A stretch of 64,000 nt of DNA from Sva-07 sp963716235 (GTDB taxonomy: Bacteria > Actinomycetota > Acidimicrobiia > Acidimicrobiales > Ilumatobacteraceae). Of the stretch, positions 19,362-27,061 are shown in pieces. Numbering within the stretch: position 1 is the first letter of the stretch; every line of letters starts with the position of its first letter. The stretch lies in NCBI GenBank assembly GCA_963716235.1, contig CAVQTE010000010.1, positions 124,001 through 188,000 of the forward strand. The letters run 5' to 3'. A program made the position numbers and the translations under genes. The notes below the pieces were generated by a model, which worked only from the letters and a program-made list of their open reading frames with translations, was not told the DNA's origin and did no database searches.

Positions 19362-19667
19362 ATGCCGACGACGCTGGAGCCCACGGAGGTGATCGATCCC
19401 GACCTCGACGACCTCGTGATGATCGATCGTCCGTGGATCGTGCTGGTGTGGAACGACCCGGTGAACCTGATGAGCTATGTCACCTACGTGTTCCAGAAGC
19501 TGTTCGGCTACTCCAAGGAGAAGGCGACCGAGCTGATGCTCGACGTGCACGAGAAGGGTCGAGCGGTCGTGGCGACGTGCGGGCGCGAGGAGGCCGAGAT
19601 GCACGTGTTCCGGCTCCACGAGCACAGCCTGTGGGCCACGATGGAACAAGATGGCCCGGCGTCGTAA
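19362..19667 (+). CDS. clpS: ATP-dependent Clp protease adaptor ClpS
   Basis: 101 residues. The core matches ClpS: WIVLVWNDPVNLMSYVTYVF (NDPVN is the N-degron-pocket signature), EKATELMLDVHEKGRAVV and EEAEMHVFRLHEHSLWATME. ClpS binds proteins with N-degron residues and delivers them to ClpAP/ClpC. The ATG at 19362 precedes the conserved domain by about 25 residues. It overlaps the following DUF2017 gene by 17 bases, an arrangement usual in Actinobacteria. Confidence 0.93.
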   Translation: MPTTLEPTEVIDPDLDDLVMIDRPWIVLVWNDPVNLMSYVTYVFQKLFGYSKEKATELMLDVHEKGRAVVATCGREEAEMHVFRLHEHSLWATMEQDGPAS

Positions 19668-20136
19668 GTTCGTCCCGCCGGTCGAGGCGGTCGCCGGTGG
19701 ATGGAGAATCACGCTCGATGTCGACGAACGCGAGCTGCTCATCCGGCTGATGGGCGAGCTCGAAGCGTTGCTGACCGGCGACGAGGACAACGCGTTGCTC
19801 CTGCGGCTCTTCCCTGTCGCCTACCCCGAGGACGACGAGAAGGAGGCGGAGTACCAACGCCTCATGCGTGAGGAGTTGGTGACGAGCCGCCTCTCGGCGA
19901 TCGAGTCGGTGCGGGCAACACTCGATCCCGAACGGACCGAGCTGCTCTCCGAGGGTGAGACGATCGCCTTTCTGCAGTCGACCAATGCGATTCGCCTGGT
20001 GTTGGGCACGCTGCTCGGCATCACCGACGACGAGTCGGCCGACGCCGCCGACGACAGCAACACCCCCGAGCACCAGCTGTACGACTTCCTCAGCTGGATC
20101 CTCGAGTGGACCGTGCGCTCACTCTCTCCCGACTGA
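19651..20136 (+). CDS. DUF2017 family protein linked to ClpS
   Basis: 161 residues, mostly helical and acidic, starting MARRRKFVPPVEAVAGGWRI with the typical basic start. It contains ALLRLFPVAYPEDDEKEAEYQRL and a C-terminal YDFLSWILEW. The family is actinobacterial and almost always follows clpS, so a role connected with Clp adaptor function is likely but unproven. No catalytic motif is visible. Confidence 0.85.
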   Translation: MARRRKFVPPVEAVAGGWRITLDVDERELLIRLMGELEALLTGDEDNALLLRLFPVAYPEDDEKEAEYQRLMREELVTSRLSAIESVRATLDPERTELLSEGETIAFLQSTNAIRLVLGTLLGITDDESADAADDSNTPEHQLYDFLSWILEWTVRSLSPD

Positions 20137-20192
20137 AGGTCGACGTTCCGTCGCTCGGTTGCCGAGGCCCACTCCGTGGCTGTGAGGTGGCG

Positions 20193-20879
20193 ATGAGCTC
20201 CGATGGAAAATCGACACTCCGGGACGCACTACTCTCCGAATTCCCATGCGCTCCACATGGCGGGGAGAGGGGGAAGCGGTTGGGGGTTTCAGTTCGAGTT
20301 CCCGATCGGGCGATTGCTCGGTCGTTGCGGATCCGGGGCGGGCAGCTCGGTGCGCGGTTCGCGTCAGTCGCACTGCTGGTGGTCGTCGCGGCCTGTTTCG
20401 CCGTACTGCTCGCGTGCGGTGACGCGTCGCAGCGAGTGGCGGCAGTGGCCGTCGCGGCGATGTTGCCGGCAGCCATCGTCGACATCCGTGAGCGTCGGCT
20501 CCCCGACAGGTGGGTGGCGTTCGCCGCCGGGGTCCTTGCAGCCACCACTTGGGCGGCGTGGGTGTTCGGCCAGTTCGTCGACCTGTCCGGCATGCTGCTG
20601 GGCGCCGCTGTCGTGGCCGGCCCGATCCTCGTCCTGCACCTCGTCTCCCCGGCATCGATGGGATTCGGGGACGTCAAGGCCTCCATTGTCCTCGGCGCAG
20701 CCGTCGGTTCGGTCGACTGGAAACTCGCAGTGGCTGGCCTGGCCCTGGCCGCGGGACTCGCGGCAACGATCGGCGTCGTCGGTCGCATGCGGACCATTCC
20801 GTTCGGACCATTCCTCGTGATGGGCTCGGCGATCGCCCTGGCGGGCCACGCGTTCTCGTCGATGGGAGCAGCACCATGA
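20193..20879 (+). CDS. Type IV/Tad prepilin peptidase (A24 family, CpaA/TadV-like)
   Basis: 228 residues with about six helices. Catalytic aspartates are in AAIVDIRERRLPDRW and in the GxGD motif SMGFGDVKAS. Unlike the PilD at 34214 it lacks the N-terminal methylase domain with paired cysteines, as expected for Tad-type peptidases. ATG 20193 has GAGGTGG just upstream. It opens the Tad operon and its stop overlaps the next start (ATGA). It would process the small pilin and possibly the TadE-like proteins downstream. Confidence 0.88.
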   Translation: MSSDGKSTLRDALLSEFPCAPHGGERGKRLGVSVRVPDRAIARSLRIRGGQLGARFASVALLVVVAACFAVLLACGDASQRVAAVAVAAMLPAAIVDIRERRLPDRWVAFAAGVLAATTWAAWVFGQFVDLSGMLLGAAVVAGPILVLHLVSPASMGFGDVKASIVLGAAVGSVDWKLAVAGLALAAGLAATIGVVGRMRTIPFGPFLVMGSAIALAGHAFSSMGAAP

Positions 20880-21526
20880 CCGACTCCCGAGTGTCACCCC
20901 CCGTTGATGCAGCAGGGCGCGGTTTCCAACCGGCGTCGCGGCGTCGCAACCGCATCGCGCTCGGTGTGCTCCTCGCCGCGATCGCCATCGGTGGAAACAT
21001 CTATGTCTACTCGAGCCTCGACAGTGCCGAACCTGTCGTGCAGGTGGTGCGCGACGTGCCGGCCGGCGAACAGCTCACACCCGACATGCTGCGCACCGTC
21101 GACGTCGACGCGGGCTCGACGGTCAACCTCGTCGCGGGCAACCAACTCGACTCGCTGGTGGGCAGCTACGCGAAGGTGCGGCTCGTCTCGGGTTCACTCG
21201 TCACCGCCGAGGCACTCCAGTCGACGCCCCTCGTGAGCGCCGGGAGTTCTGTCGTGGCCGTCCAGGTCGGTGAGGGGACGCTGCCGATCGGCGTGCGCGA
21301 ACGGGCGGCGATCGTGTTGGTGATTCCGGGCGAGGCCGGACCGACCTCGATCAACGCTCGCGTCGTCGGGTTGCCCGTGGCGACGGGTTCGGCGCTCGGC
21401 GTCGAATCGCTGTCTGTCGAGGTCGACGCGGGCGACGCTGCCACGGTGGCTGCAGCCGACGACGTCCGCGTCGTGCTGGTGGAGCCGAGCGATGATCCCG
21501 CCGCCCGAGTCGACGGTGGGCCATGA
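20876..21526 (+). CDS. SAF-domain pilus assembly protein (CpaB/RcpC-like)
   Basis: 216 residues: one N-terminal helix (about 25-43), then VVQVVRDVPAGEQLTPDMLRTV, the SAF-domain start, and a beta-rich remainder. CpaB/RcpC proteins are extracytoplasmic Tad components linked to pilus assembly at the cell surface. It overlaps both neighbours by four bases. It is shorter than Gram-negative CpaB, as usual in Actinobacteria. Confidence 0.8.
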   Translation: MTDSRVSPPVDAAGRGFQPASRRRNRIALGVLLAAIAIGGNIYVYSSLDSAEPVVQVVRDVPAGEQLTPDMLRTVDVDAGSTVNLVAGNQLDSLVGSYAKVRLVSGSLVTAEALQSTPLVSAGSSVVAVQVGEGTLPIGVRERAAIVLVIPGEAGPTSINARVVGLPVATGSALGVESLSVEVDAGDAATVAAADDVRVVLVEPSDDPAARVDGGP

Positions 21527-22302
21527 CCATCATCGCCGCCATCGGTGACTGCACAACGACCACGTGCATCGCGCTGGCCGCCGGCTGGCCCGGTGAGGTG
21601 CTCGTGCTGGAGGGCGATCCGTCAGGGGGGTCGCTCGCCGGCTGGCTCGACACGCCGAGCTCGCCGTCTCTCGCCACAATCGTGGCGAACATCGGCGGCC
21701 TGAACGCTTCCGACGGCTCGGTGATGTCGACGGTGTCGACCATGACGCATCACAGCGCCTCCGGGATCGGCTTCGTGGCTGCTCCGCTGCGCTCGCTCCC
21801 CGCCCGCCGAGCGATCGAGGAGGCAGCCGCGGTCGTTGTCCCAGCGCTCGCATCGAGTGGAGTCATGGTGCTCGCCGACATCGGACGTCGACATCCCGGC
21901 GACGTCGCTCCAGCACTCGTGGGGTCGGCCGCGACAACGCTGGTCGTGCACCGCCAGCATGCAGCGTCGGCCGCGGCGGAAGCCGTGCGGCTCGAACGGC
22001 TCGTCGAACTGGTCGAACACCTTGCAGCAACTGCGCACACATTGACGCTCGCGGTCGTCGGCGCCGACCCGTTCGAGCCCGCTGAGATCGCAGAGCACAT
22101 CGACGCGTCGGTCCCGGGCACCCTCGCGGATGTCTTCACGCTCGCGGACGATCCGCTCGCTGCGGCCGTGCTCGCCGGACGCGCCGGCGTGTCGGCCAAT
22201 CGTCTGCGACGCCTCCCGCTCATGCGCTCGGCAGCAAACGCCGCGTCTCGGCTGGCAATCGGATCGCAGTCGGTCCCCACCACCCCCGGAACGTCGTCGT
22301 GA
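21523..22302 (+). CDS. TadZ/CpaE-like MinD-family protein with a degenerate P-loop
   Basis: 259 residues. The order matches MinD/ParA proteins: N-terminal strand and loop MTIIAAIGDCTTTTCIALAA, then VLVLEGDPSGGSLAGWL (the Asp-containing switch region) and VMVLADIGRRHPGD. The loop reads GDCTTTTC where a GGxGKTT-type P-loop with Lys is expected, so nucleotide hydrolysis is doubtful. TadZ proteins localise the Tad machine at the cell pole and some bind ATP atypically. Position directly before the TadA ATPase supports the assignment. Confidence 0.75.
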   Translation: MTIIAAIGDCTTTTCIALAAGWPGEVLVLEGDPSGGSLAGWLDTPSSPSLATIVANIGGLNASDGSVMSTVSTMTHHSASGIGFVAAPLRSLPARRAIEEAAAVVVPALASSGVMVLADIGRRHPGDVAPALVGSAATTLVVHRQHAASAAAEAVRLERLVELVEHLAATAHTLTLAVVGADPFEPAEIAEHIDASVPGTLADVFTLADDPLAAAVLAGRAGVSANRLRRLPLMRSAANAASRLAIGSQSVPTTPGTSS

Positions 22303-23702
22303 GTCCGAACGGACGCGCCCCCGGCGATGCCGACCAGTCCCGCGCCACGGTGAGCCTCGTGACCGATCGGGTCGCGAGTCGATTGATCGAGGCCATCGAA
22401 CACGACGACGCGCAGCGCTCCGCGCGACGCACGCCGGGGCTGTCGCTCGCCACCGACGAGCGACGTCAACAGCTGCTGGTGGGCGCCTGGATCGGCGACG
22501 AGATCGCGACCGTCAACGAGGAACGCCTCCACCGCGGCGAGCGGCCGCTCTCGATCAGCCACGAGCAGAACGTCCGCGCCCGGGTGGTCGCCGACCTCAC
22601 GGGCGCCGGGCCCCTGGAGCCGTTCATCAGCGACCCCGACGTCGAGGAGATCGACGTCAACGGGCCCGACTCCACCTGGGTCACCTACACCGACGGCCGC
22701 AAGGTCGACGTCGGTTCGCTGTGGACGTCGGCGGCGGAGCTCACCGCGTTCCAGAAGCGGATGGCGCTGCGGATGACCGGTACCGGCGAGGGTCGGCTCG
22801 ACACGTCGTCGCCGATGCTCACGCTGCAGTCTCGTGACGGCGCCCGCATCGTGATGGTGTTGGGCGGTTCGGGCGAGCACGGGGTGTCGACCCATCCCCG
22901 TCTGGCGATCCGTCGCTTCGTGGTCCGCCAGGTGGGCCTCGCCGGGCTCGCCGACCTGGGCCTGTTCCCGCACACCCTCGTCGGGCAGCTGCGTGCTCTC
23001 GTGCGGTGCGGATTCACGATCCTGGTGTCGGGGCCGCCGGGGGCCGGCAAGACCACATTGCTCACCGAACTGCTCGGCGAGGTGTCGCCCCTGGAGCGCA
23101 TCATCACCGTGGAGAAGAACCTGCTCGAGCTGCGACTCGAGGACGACCCGCGGCACCCTGATGCGCCAGCGTTGTTCACCCGTCACGCCAACTCCGAGGG
23201 CGAAGGCGAGATCACGACGCGCAAGTTGGTGGAGCTGACGCGACGCCTCAACCCCGACCGCGTGGTGGTGGGCGAACTCGTGGAGGACGAGGCGCTCGAC
23301 ATGCTCGACGTGGCGTCGATGTGCAAACGCGGATCGCTCGCCACCATCCACGCCCACACCGGCGACATCGTCCTGCAGCGTTTGGCGTACTACGTGTCGA
23401 AATCGAACACGAGCCTGCCCGAGTTCGCCGTGTGGAGCCTCATAGCCCAAACGGTGGATTTCGTGGTGCACATCGACCTCGTCCGCAATGCCGTGGAGGA
23501 GCAGGCAGCGGTGCGACGGGTGACCTCGATCATCGAGGTGGGTGGGCTCGGCGAAGCGGGCGGCGTGTCGAGCACCGAGGTGTGGACCATCGACGACACT
23601 GACGAACTCGTGCAGGTCGCACCACTGTCGCAACGGCATCTGAATCGCCTGCGCCTCGCCGGATACCGACCAGATCTGTTCGCCGCGGGAGCCTCCCGGT
23701 GA
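22299..23702 (+). CDS. Tad secretion ATPase TadA/CpaF
   Basis: 467 residues of the VirB11/CpaF family. N-terminal helical region, then GAGPLEPFISDPDVEEIDVNGP, Walker A SGPPGAGKTTLL (about residue 243), Asp/Glu box ERIITVEKNLLELRL, Walker B region NPDRVVVGELVEDEALDML and the His box ATIHAHTG. It powers pilus extension and probably retraction. GTG start overlaps the previous stop. Named here by function to avoid confusion with tRNA deaminase tadA at 40753. Confidence 0.92.
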   Translation: MSPNGRAPGDADQSRATVSLVTDRVASRLIEAIEHDDAQRSARRTPGLSLATDERRQQLLVGAWIGDEIATVNEERLHRGERPLSISHEQNVRARVVADLTGAGPLEPFISDPDVEEIDVNGPDSTWVTYTDGRKVDVGSLWTSAAELTAFQKRMALRMTGTGEGRLDTSSPMLTLQSRDGARIVMVLGGSGEHGVSTHPRLAIRRFVVRQVGLAGLADLGLFPHTLVGQLRALVRCGFTILVSGPPGAGKTTLLTELLGEVSPLERIITVEKNLLELRLEDDPRHPDAPALFTRHANSEGEGEITTRKLVELTRRLNPDRVVVGELVEDEALDMLDVASMCKRGSLATIHAHTGDIVLQRLAYYVSKSNTSLPEFAVWSLIAQTVDFVVHIDLVRNAVEEQAAVRRVTSIIEVGGLGEAGGVSSTEVWTIDDTDELVQVAPLSQRHLNRLRLAGYRPDLFAAGASR

Positions 23703-24559
23703 GCCTCGAGTCGGGCATCCTCGTGATCTCGACGCTGGCGGGGATCGCTGCGGTGCTGGTCCTGTTCGGACCCGACCGGCCACCTCGTGCACAACGGCCG
23801 CTCGACCCCGATCTCGTTCCCCGAGTTCTTGCGACGGTGGGCGTCGGCGCGTTGGTGCTGACCTTCTCAGGATGGGTGATCGCGTCGCTGGTCGTGGCCA
23901 TCGGGTGTTGGTTCGCGGTCGGCAGATGGCAACGTCGTGACCGTCGAGCGATCAGCGACGTGGAACGCACCGATGCGTTGGCGTCGTGGATCGAGAACCT
24001 CCGTGACGTGTTGGTGGCAGGCGATCAGCCGGTCGGAGCGATCAACGCCACGGTGGCGACCTGTCCGCCGGCGATCAAGCCGCAGGTCCGCCGCCTCGCC
24101 GCCGGATTGGGCCGCCAGGATCCCGACATCGTCTTCCGGCGATTCGCCGACGATCTCGACGATCCGCTGGGGGATCTCGTGGCCGCCGGGTTGCTGATCG
24201 CCGTGCAGCGCGGTGCGCGCACCGCCGCGGTGCTCAGTTCACTCGCCGAGCAGGCCCGCCGTCAAGCCGATCGACGTCGATTGGTCGAGGCCGAGCGAGC
24301 ACCCATCCAGCGCGAGGTGACGCTGCTGACGCTCATCATGGGTTCGCTGATCGTTGCCGTGCTCGTGTTCGGGCGCGCCGAGTACCTCGCCCCGTATGAC
24401 ACCGCCGGCGGGCAGTTGTTCCTCGGCGCAGTGCTCGCGATCTACGCCCTGTTGCTCGTGCGTGTTCAGCGCCTCGCTCACTTTCCCCGCCCGAGCCGGT
24501 TCCTCACCACAGCCGAACCCCCGGTGCACAGCGATGAACCGATCGGGAGTCGGCGGTGA
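23699..24559 (+). CDS. Tad inner-membrane platform protein TadB
   Basis: 286 residues, T2SF-type fold: two helices at the N-terminus (about 7-23 and 43-75), a cytoplasmic helical bundle with WIENLRDVLVAGDQPVGAINATV, and two C-terminal helices (about 205-220 and 235-255). TadB pairs with TadC as the membrane platform driven by TadA. GTG start, four-base overlaps on both sides. Confidence 0.85.
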   Translation: MSLESGILVISTLAGIAAVLVLFGPDRPPRAQRPLDPDLVPRVLATVGVGALVLTFSGWVIASLVVAIGCWFAVGRWQRRDRRAISDVERTDALASWIENLRDVLVAGDQPVGAINATVATCPPAIKPQVRRLAAGLGRQDPDIVFRRFADDLDDPLGDLVAAGLLIAVQRGARTAAVLSSLAEQARRQADRRRLVEAERAPIQREVTLLTLIMGSLIVAVLVFGRAEYLAPYDTAGGQLFLGAVLAIYALLLVRVQRLAHFPRPSRFLTTAEPPVHSDEPIGSRR

Positions 24560-25425
24560 GAGTCACCGGCTGGCTCGTCCTCGCGAGCGCTGTCTTGTGT
24601 GTCGGCGCGTGGTTGATCGCAACGGGTTGGGCACAGCCTCGTCCGACCGTGTCGCAGACGGTCCGGCATCTACGTCGCTCCGGCAAACACTCCACGGCCG
24701 ACTCGGGGATCGCCGAGCGCATCGGGGCAACGGTGGGTCGGCGCGGCCACTGGACCGACGTGTGGGTGCAGCCACTCCGCTTGATCGGACGGCCCGTCGA
24801 CGTGCACGTCGGGCTCGTCGCGCTGGCCGCGCTCGTCGGGCTGGTGCTGCCGTCGCTCGTCCTCGGCGCGCTCCAAGTGGCGGGCGTCGTATCGATCGGC
24901 GTGTGGATCCCCGCAGCGCTCGCGATCGGCATGGCTGCGCTCCTGCCGCTGCTCGTGCACTCCGATGCGATGGCGCGCAGCGCCGACGTTGCCATCGATC
25001 TGCGTCATCAGCTCGGCGCCTACCTCGACATGGTCACGATGCTGCTGGCCGGCAACACCGGCTACGAGGGCGCCCTCGAGCAGGCAGCCAGAGCGGGCGA
25101 CGGGTTGCTGTTTCGCGAACTCCGGCGGCGGATGCGAGAGGTGGCCACGACGGCCCAGAGCCTCGTGCGCGCACTCGAACTCGTCGCCGACGACTACGGG
25201 ATCGTCGAACTCGAACAGGTGGCCGCAACGGCCACGCTCTCGGCGAACGAAGGCGCGCCCGTGGCGCGCAGCCTGAGCGCGAAGTGCGCCACGTTGCGCT
25301 CGACGCTCGCCGCCGAACAGGAGGCTGCCGCCCGCGTCCGCAACGACAAGATCACGCCGCCGCTCGTCGGCATGGCGCTGCTGTTCATGGCCCTCATCAT
25401 CTATCCCGCCCTCAATCTCAACTGA
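24556..25425 (+). CDS. Tad inner-membrane platform protein TadC
   Basis: 289 residues. One N-terminal helix, a pair near residues 75-130, the T2SF domain LRHQLGAYLDMVTMLLAGNTGYEGALEQAAR, and a final helix GMALLFMALIIYPALNLN. The hydrophobic end at the membrane is typical of TadC. Last gene of the overlapping block; a 32-base gap follows before the small pilin, which has its own ribosome site. Confidence 0.85.
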   Translation: MRVTGWLVLASAVLCVGAWLIATGWAQPRPTVSQTVRHLRRSGKHSTADSGIAERIGATVGRRGHWTDVWVQPLRLIGRPVDVHVGLVALAALVGLVLPSLVLGALQVAGVVSIGVWIPAALAIGMAALLPLLVHSDAMARSADVAIDLRHQLGAYLDMVTMLLAGNTGYEGALEQAARAGDGLLFRELRRRMREVATTAQSLVRALELVADDYGIVELEQVAATATLSANEGAPVARSLSAKCATLRSTLAAEQEAAARVRNDKITPPLVGMALLFMALIIYPALNLN

Positions 25426-25457
25426 CCCATCACCGATCACATCTGGAGGTACCGAGA

Positions 25458-25697
25458 ATGCACGACCCGATGCTCCTCTTCACCGGCATGGTTGCGGCAA
25501 TGTTCACCGCCATCAACGGCGTCGTCGGCCGACTGGTTCCCGATCTCGACACTGATCGAGATCGGGGCGCGGTCTCGATCGAGCAGGTGCTCTGGTACGC
25601 AGCAGCAGCCATCAGCGTCGCCGTCGTAGCTGCGATCATCTGGAGCCAGATCCGCGACACGGCCAGCACGCCGGTCCAGTCACCCTCGGCTCCCTGA
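25458..25697 (+). CDS. Small Flp-like pilin candidate
   Basis: 79 residues, start supported by GGAGG nine bases upstream. The central segment DRGAVSIEQVLWYAAAAIS followed by VAVVAAIIW resembles a type IVb pilin: a Gly before the cleavage point, Glu at mature position +5, then a hydrophobic helix. Two points are odd: position +6 is Gln rather than Tyr, and the leader is about 36 residues long with its own hydrophobic stretch. Position between TadC and TadE-like genes is where Flp is expected. Assignment is inference from motif and context. Confidence 0.6.
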   Translation: MHDPMLLFTGMVAAMFTAINGVVGRLVPDLDTDRDRGAVSIEQVLWYAAAAISVAVVAAIIWSQIRDTASTPVQSPSAP

Positions 25698-25702
25698 ACC
25701 GC

Positions 25703-26116
25703 ATGCTCGACGTCGCCGGAGTGCCGCGTGCCGACGCATCGGTGCGCCGCCTGCGTGGCGACTCCGGCGCGGCGACGTCGTTGTCGGTGGTATTGCTCAC
25801 ACCGATGTTCGTGGTCCTCGCGTTCGCCGCATTCCAGGCCGCGATGTGGAGCCACGCGAAGACCGAGGCGCGTGTGGTGGCACGGGATACAGCCGCACTC
25901 GTCGCGAGGTCGGCAGTGCGCGCCGGCGATGCCGAGGCATCGGCCACTGCGATCCTCGAGGCCGACACCGACCTGCGCAACGTGGCCGTGACGGCGACAT
26001 CGGCCGCCGGCGTCGTGACGGTGACGATCACGGCCGAGGCTCCCGGCATCATCCGTGGAACATCGAGCGACGTGTCGGTCGCCTCCGCTGTGCCGATCGA
26101 GGAATTGACGCCGTGA
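25703..26116 (+). CDS. TadE-like pseudopilin 1
   Basis: 137 residues: a basic leader, GDSGAATSLSVVLLTPMFVVLAF as the single helix, and a small extracytoplasmic domain ending SVASAVPIEELTP. The pattern (RGxG/A before a helix with an early Pro) is that of TadE/TadG minor components. The stop overlaps the next gene's GTG. Probably a minor pilin, possibly processed by the peptidase at 20193. Confidence 0.7.
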   Translation: MLDVAGVPRADASVRRLRGDSGAATSLSVVLLTPMFVVLAFAAFQAAMWSHAKTEARVVARDTAALVARSAVRAGDAEASATAILEADTDLRNVAVTATSAAGVVTVTITAEAPGIIRGTSSDVSVASAVPIEELTP

Positions 26117-26532
26117 GCCACCGTGACCGGGGTTCGGCTGATGCACTCGGTCTGGCACTGCTGGCCCCTGCTGCGATCGGTCTCGCGGTGGTGATCGTCT
26201 TCCTCGGCCGTGGTGTCGACAGCCGAGCCACGGTGCAGAGTGCTGCCGAAGCGGCCGCGCAGGCCGCAGCGCAGGAACGAAGTCCGGCCGCGGCAGTTGC
26301 GGCGGCGCAGCAGGTCGGGGTGGCGATGCTCGTCGACCCGTCGTCGTGCTCGGCGCCCCAGGTGTTGGTCGACACGTCGGCGTTCGGGCCGGGAGGCCAG
26401 GTGGCCGTGACGGTGTCGTGCACGGTGTCGGCCGAGGGTCTCGAACTCATCGACCCACCGTCGTCACGCCCGACGACGGCGACAGCCTTCGCCGCGATCG
26501 ACCCCCTCCGAGCCACGGAGGCGACACCGTGA
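26113..26532 (+). CDS. TadE/TadG-like pseudopilin 2
   Basis: 139 residues starting from the GTG at 26113 with MSHRDRGSADALGLALLAP, a helix, then an Ala-rich helix (QSAAEAAAQAAAQE) and a beta-rich end containing two Cys about 20 residues apart that could form a disulfide. The arrangement mirrors its neighbours. Overlaps both by four bases. Confidence 0.68.
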   Translation: MSHRDRGSADALGLALLAPAAIGLAVVIVFLGRGVDSRATVQSAAEAAAQAAAQERSPAAAVAAAQQVGVAMLVDPSSCSAPQVLVDTSAFGPGGQVAVTVSCTVSAEGLELIDPPSSRPTTATAFAAIDPLRATEATP

Positions 26533-26976
26533 CCGCGTGTCACAAATGGTGTCAGACACCAGATGTAACAGCCGATCGGCTCGGGGGTGACCGGGGGTCG
26601 GGGTTGGTCGCCGGGATCGTGTTGATCTTCGCATTCACGTTCCTCGGAATGGTCTGGCTGGCGCCGCGACGTGGATCGGGGCGTGTCGAACCGATCGGCG
26701 GCGCAGTCGATCGCGTTCCAGGCGGCGCGGTCCGGGGCGCAGTCGGCATCGATCGCCGACCTGCGCAACGACGCCGACGCAGGCACCATCGACGAGCAGG
26801 CGGCGCGGCAGGCGGCCACAGCCACGGCCGATGCACTCTTCGCGAGCTACGACGTCGATGGCTCGATCACGTCGATCGATGTCGACGGTGATCGCGTCGC
26901 AGTCACTGTCGTGATCACCGACGGCAGTGTCAACGTCACCGGCGCGGGCACCGTTCGAGCGGAGCGGGCACCGTGA
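26529..26976 (+). CDS. TadE/TadG-like pseudopilin 3, one frameshift
   Basis: 148 residues after removing one base near 26662. The GTG at 26529 gives MTACHKWCQTPDVTADRLGG, then DRGSGLVAGIVLIFAFTFLG and, after the break, RDVDRGVSNRSAAQSIAFQAARSGAQSA and a beta-rich end. The helix and Ala-rich stretch are typical of the family. The first 20 codons are unusual for a pseudopilin leader because a palindromic element covers codons 7-11. A later start may be the native one. Confidence 0.6.
26547..26561. repeat. Palindrome TGGTGTC-A-GACACCA inside a gene start
   Basis: A perfect 7+1+7 inverted repeat, extending imperfectly to ACA...TGT on the outside. The core TGTCAGACA recurs in the perfect inverted repeat at 30178-30210 that ends the same operon. 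It lies within the first codons of the third TadE-like gene. Confidence 0.7.
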
Positions 26977-27061
26977 ACCGGCTTTCCCTGCAGCCGTCGA
27001 GGTTGCCGACTGGTCGTGCGGGTGGCAGCAGTTCCAGGGCGAGCGAGTGGAAGGAGGACAG

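Noticed and set aside
22299..23702. Naming the CpaF ATPase tadA
   Set aside because: The symbol is also used for the tRNA deaminase at 40753; the product name is clearer.
26529..26976. Programmed frameshifting in the TadE-like gene and others
   Set aside because: The breaks lack a common slippery motif or pseudoknot and occur in many unrelated genes; sequencing error is simpler.
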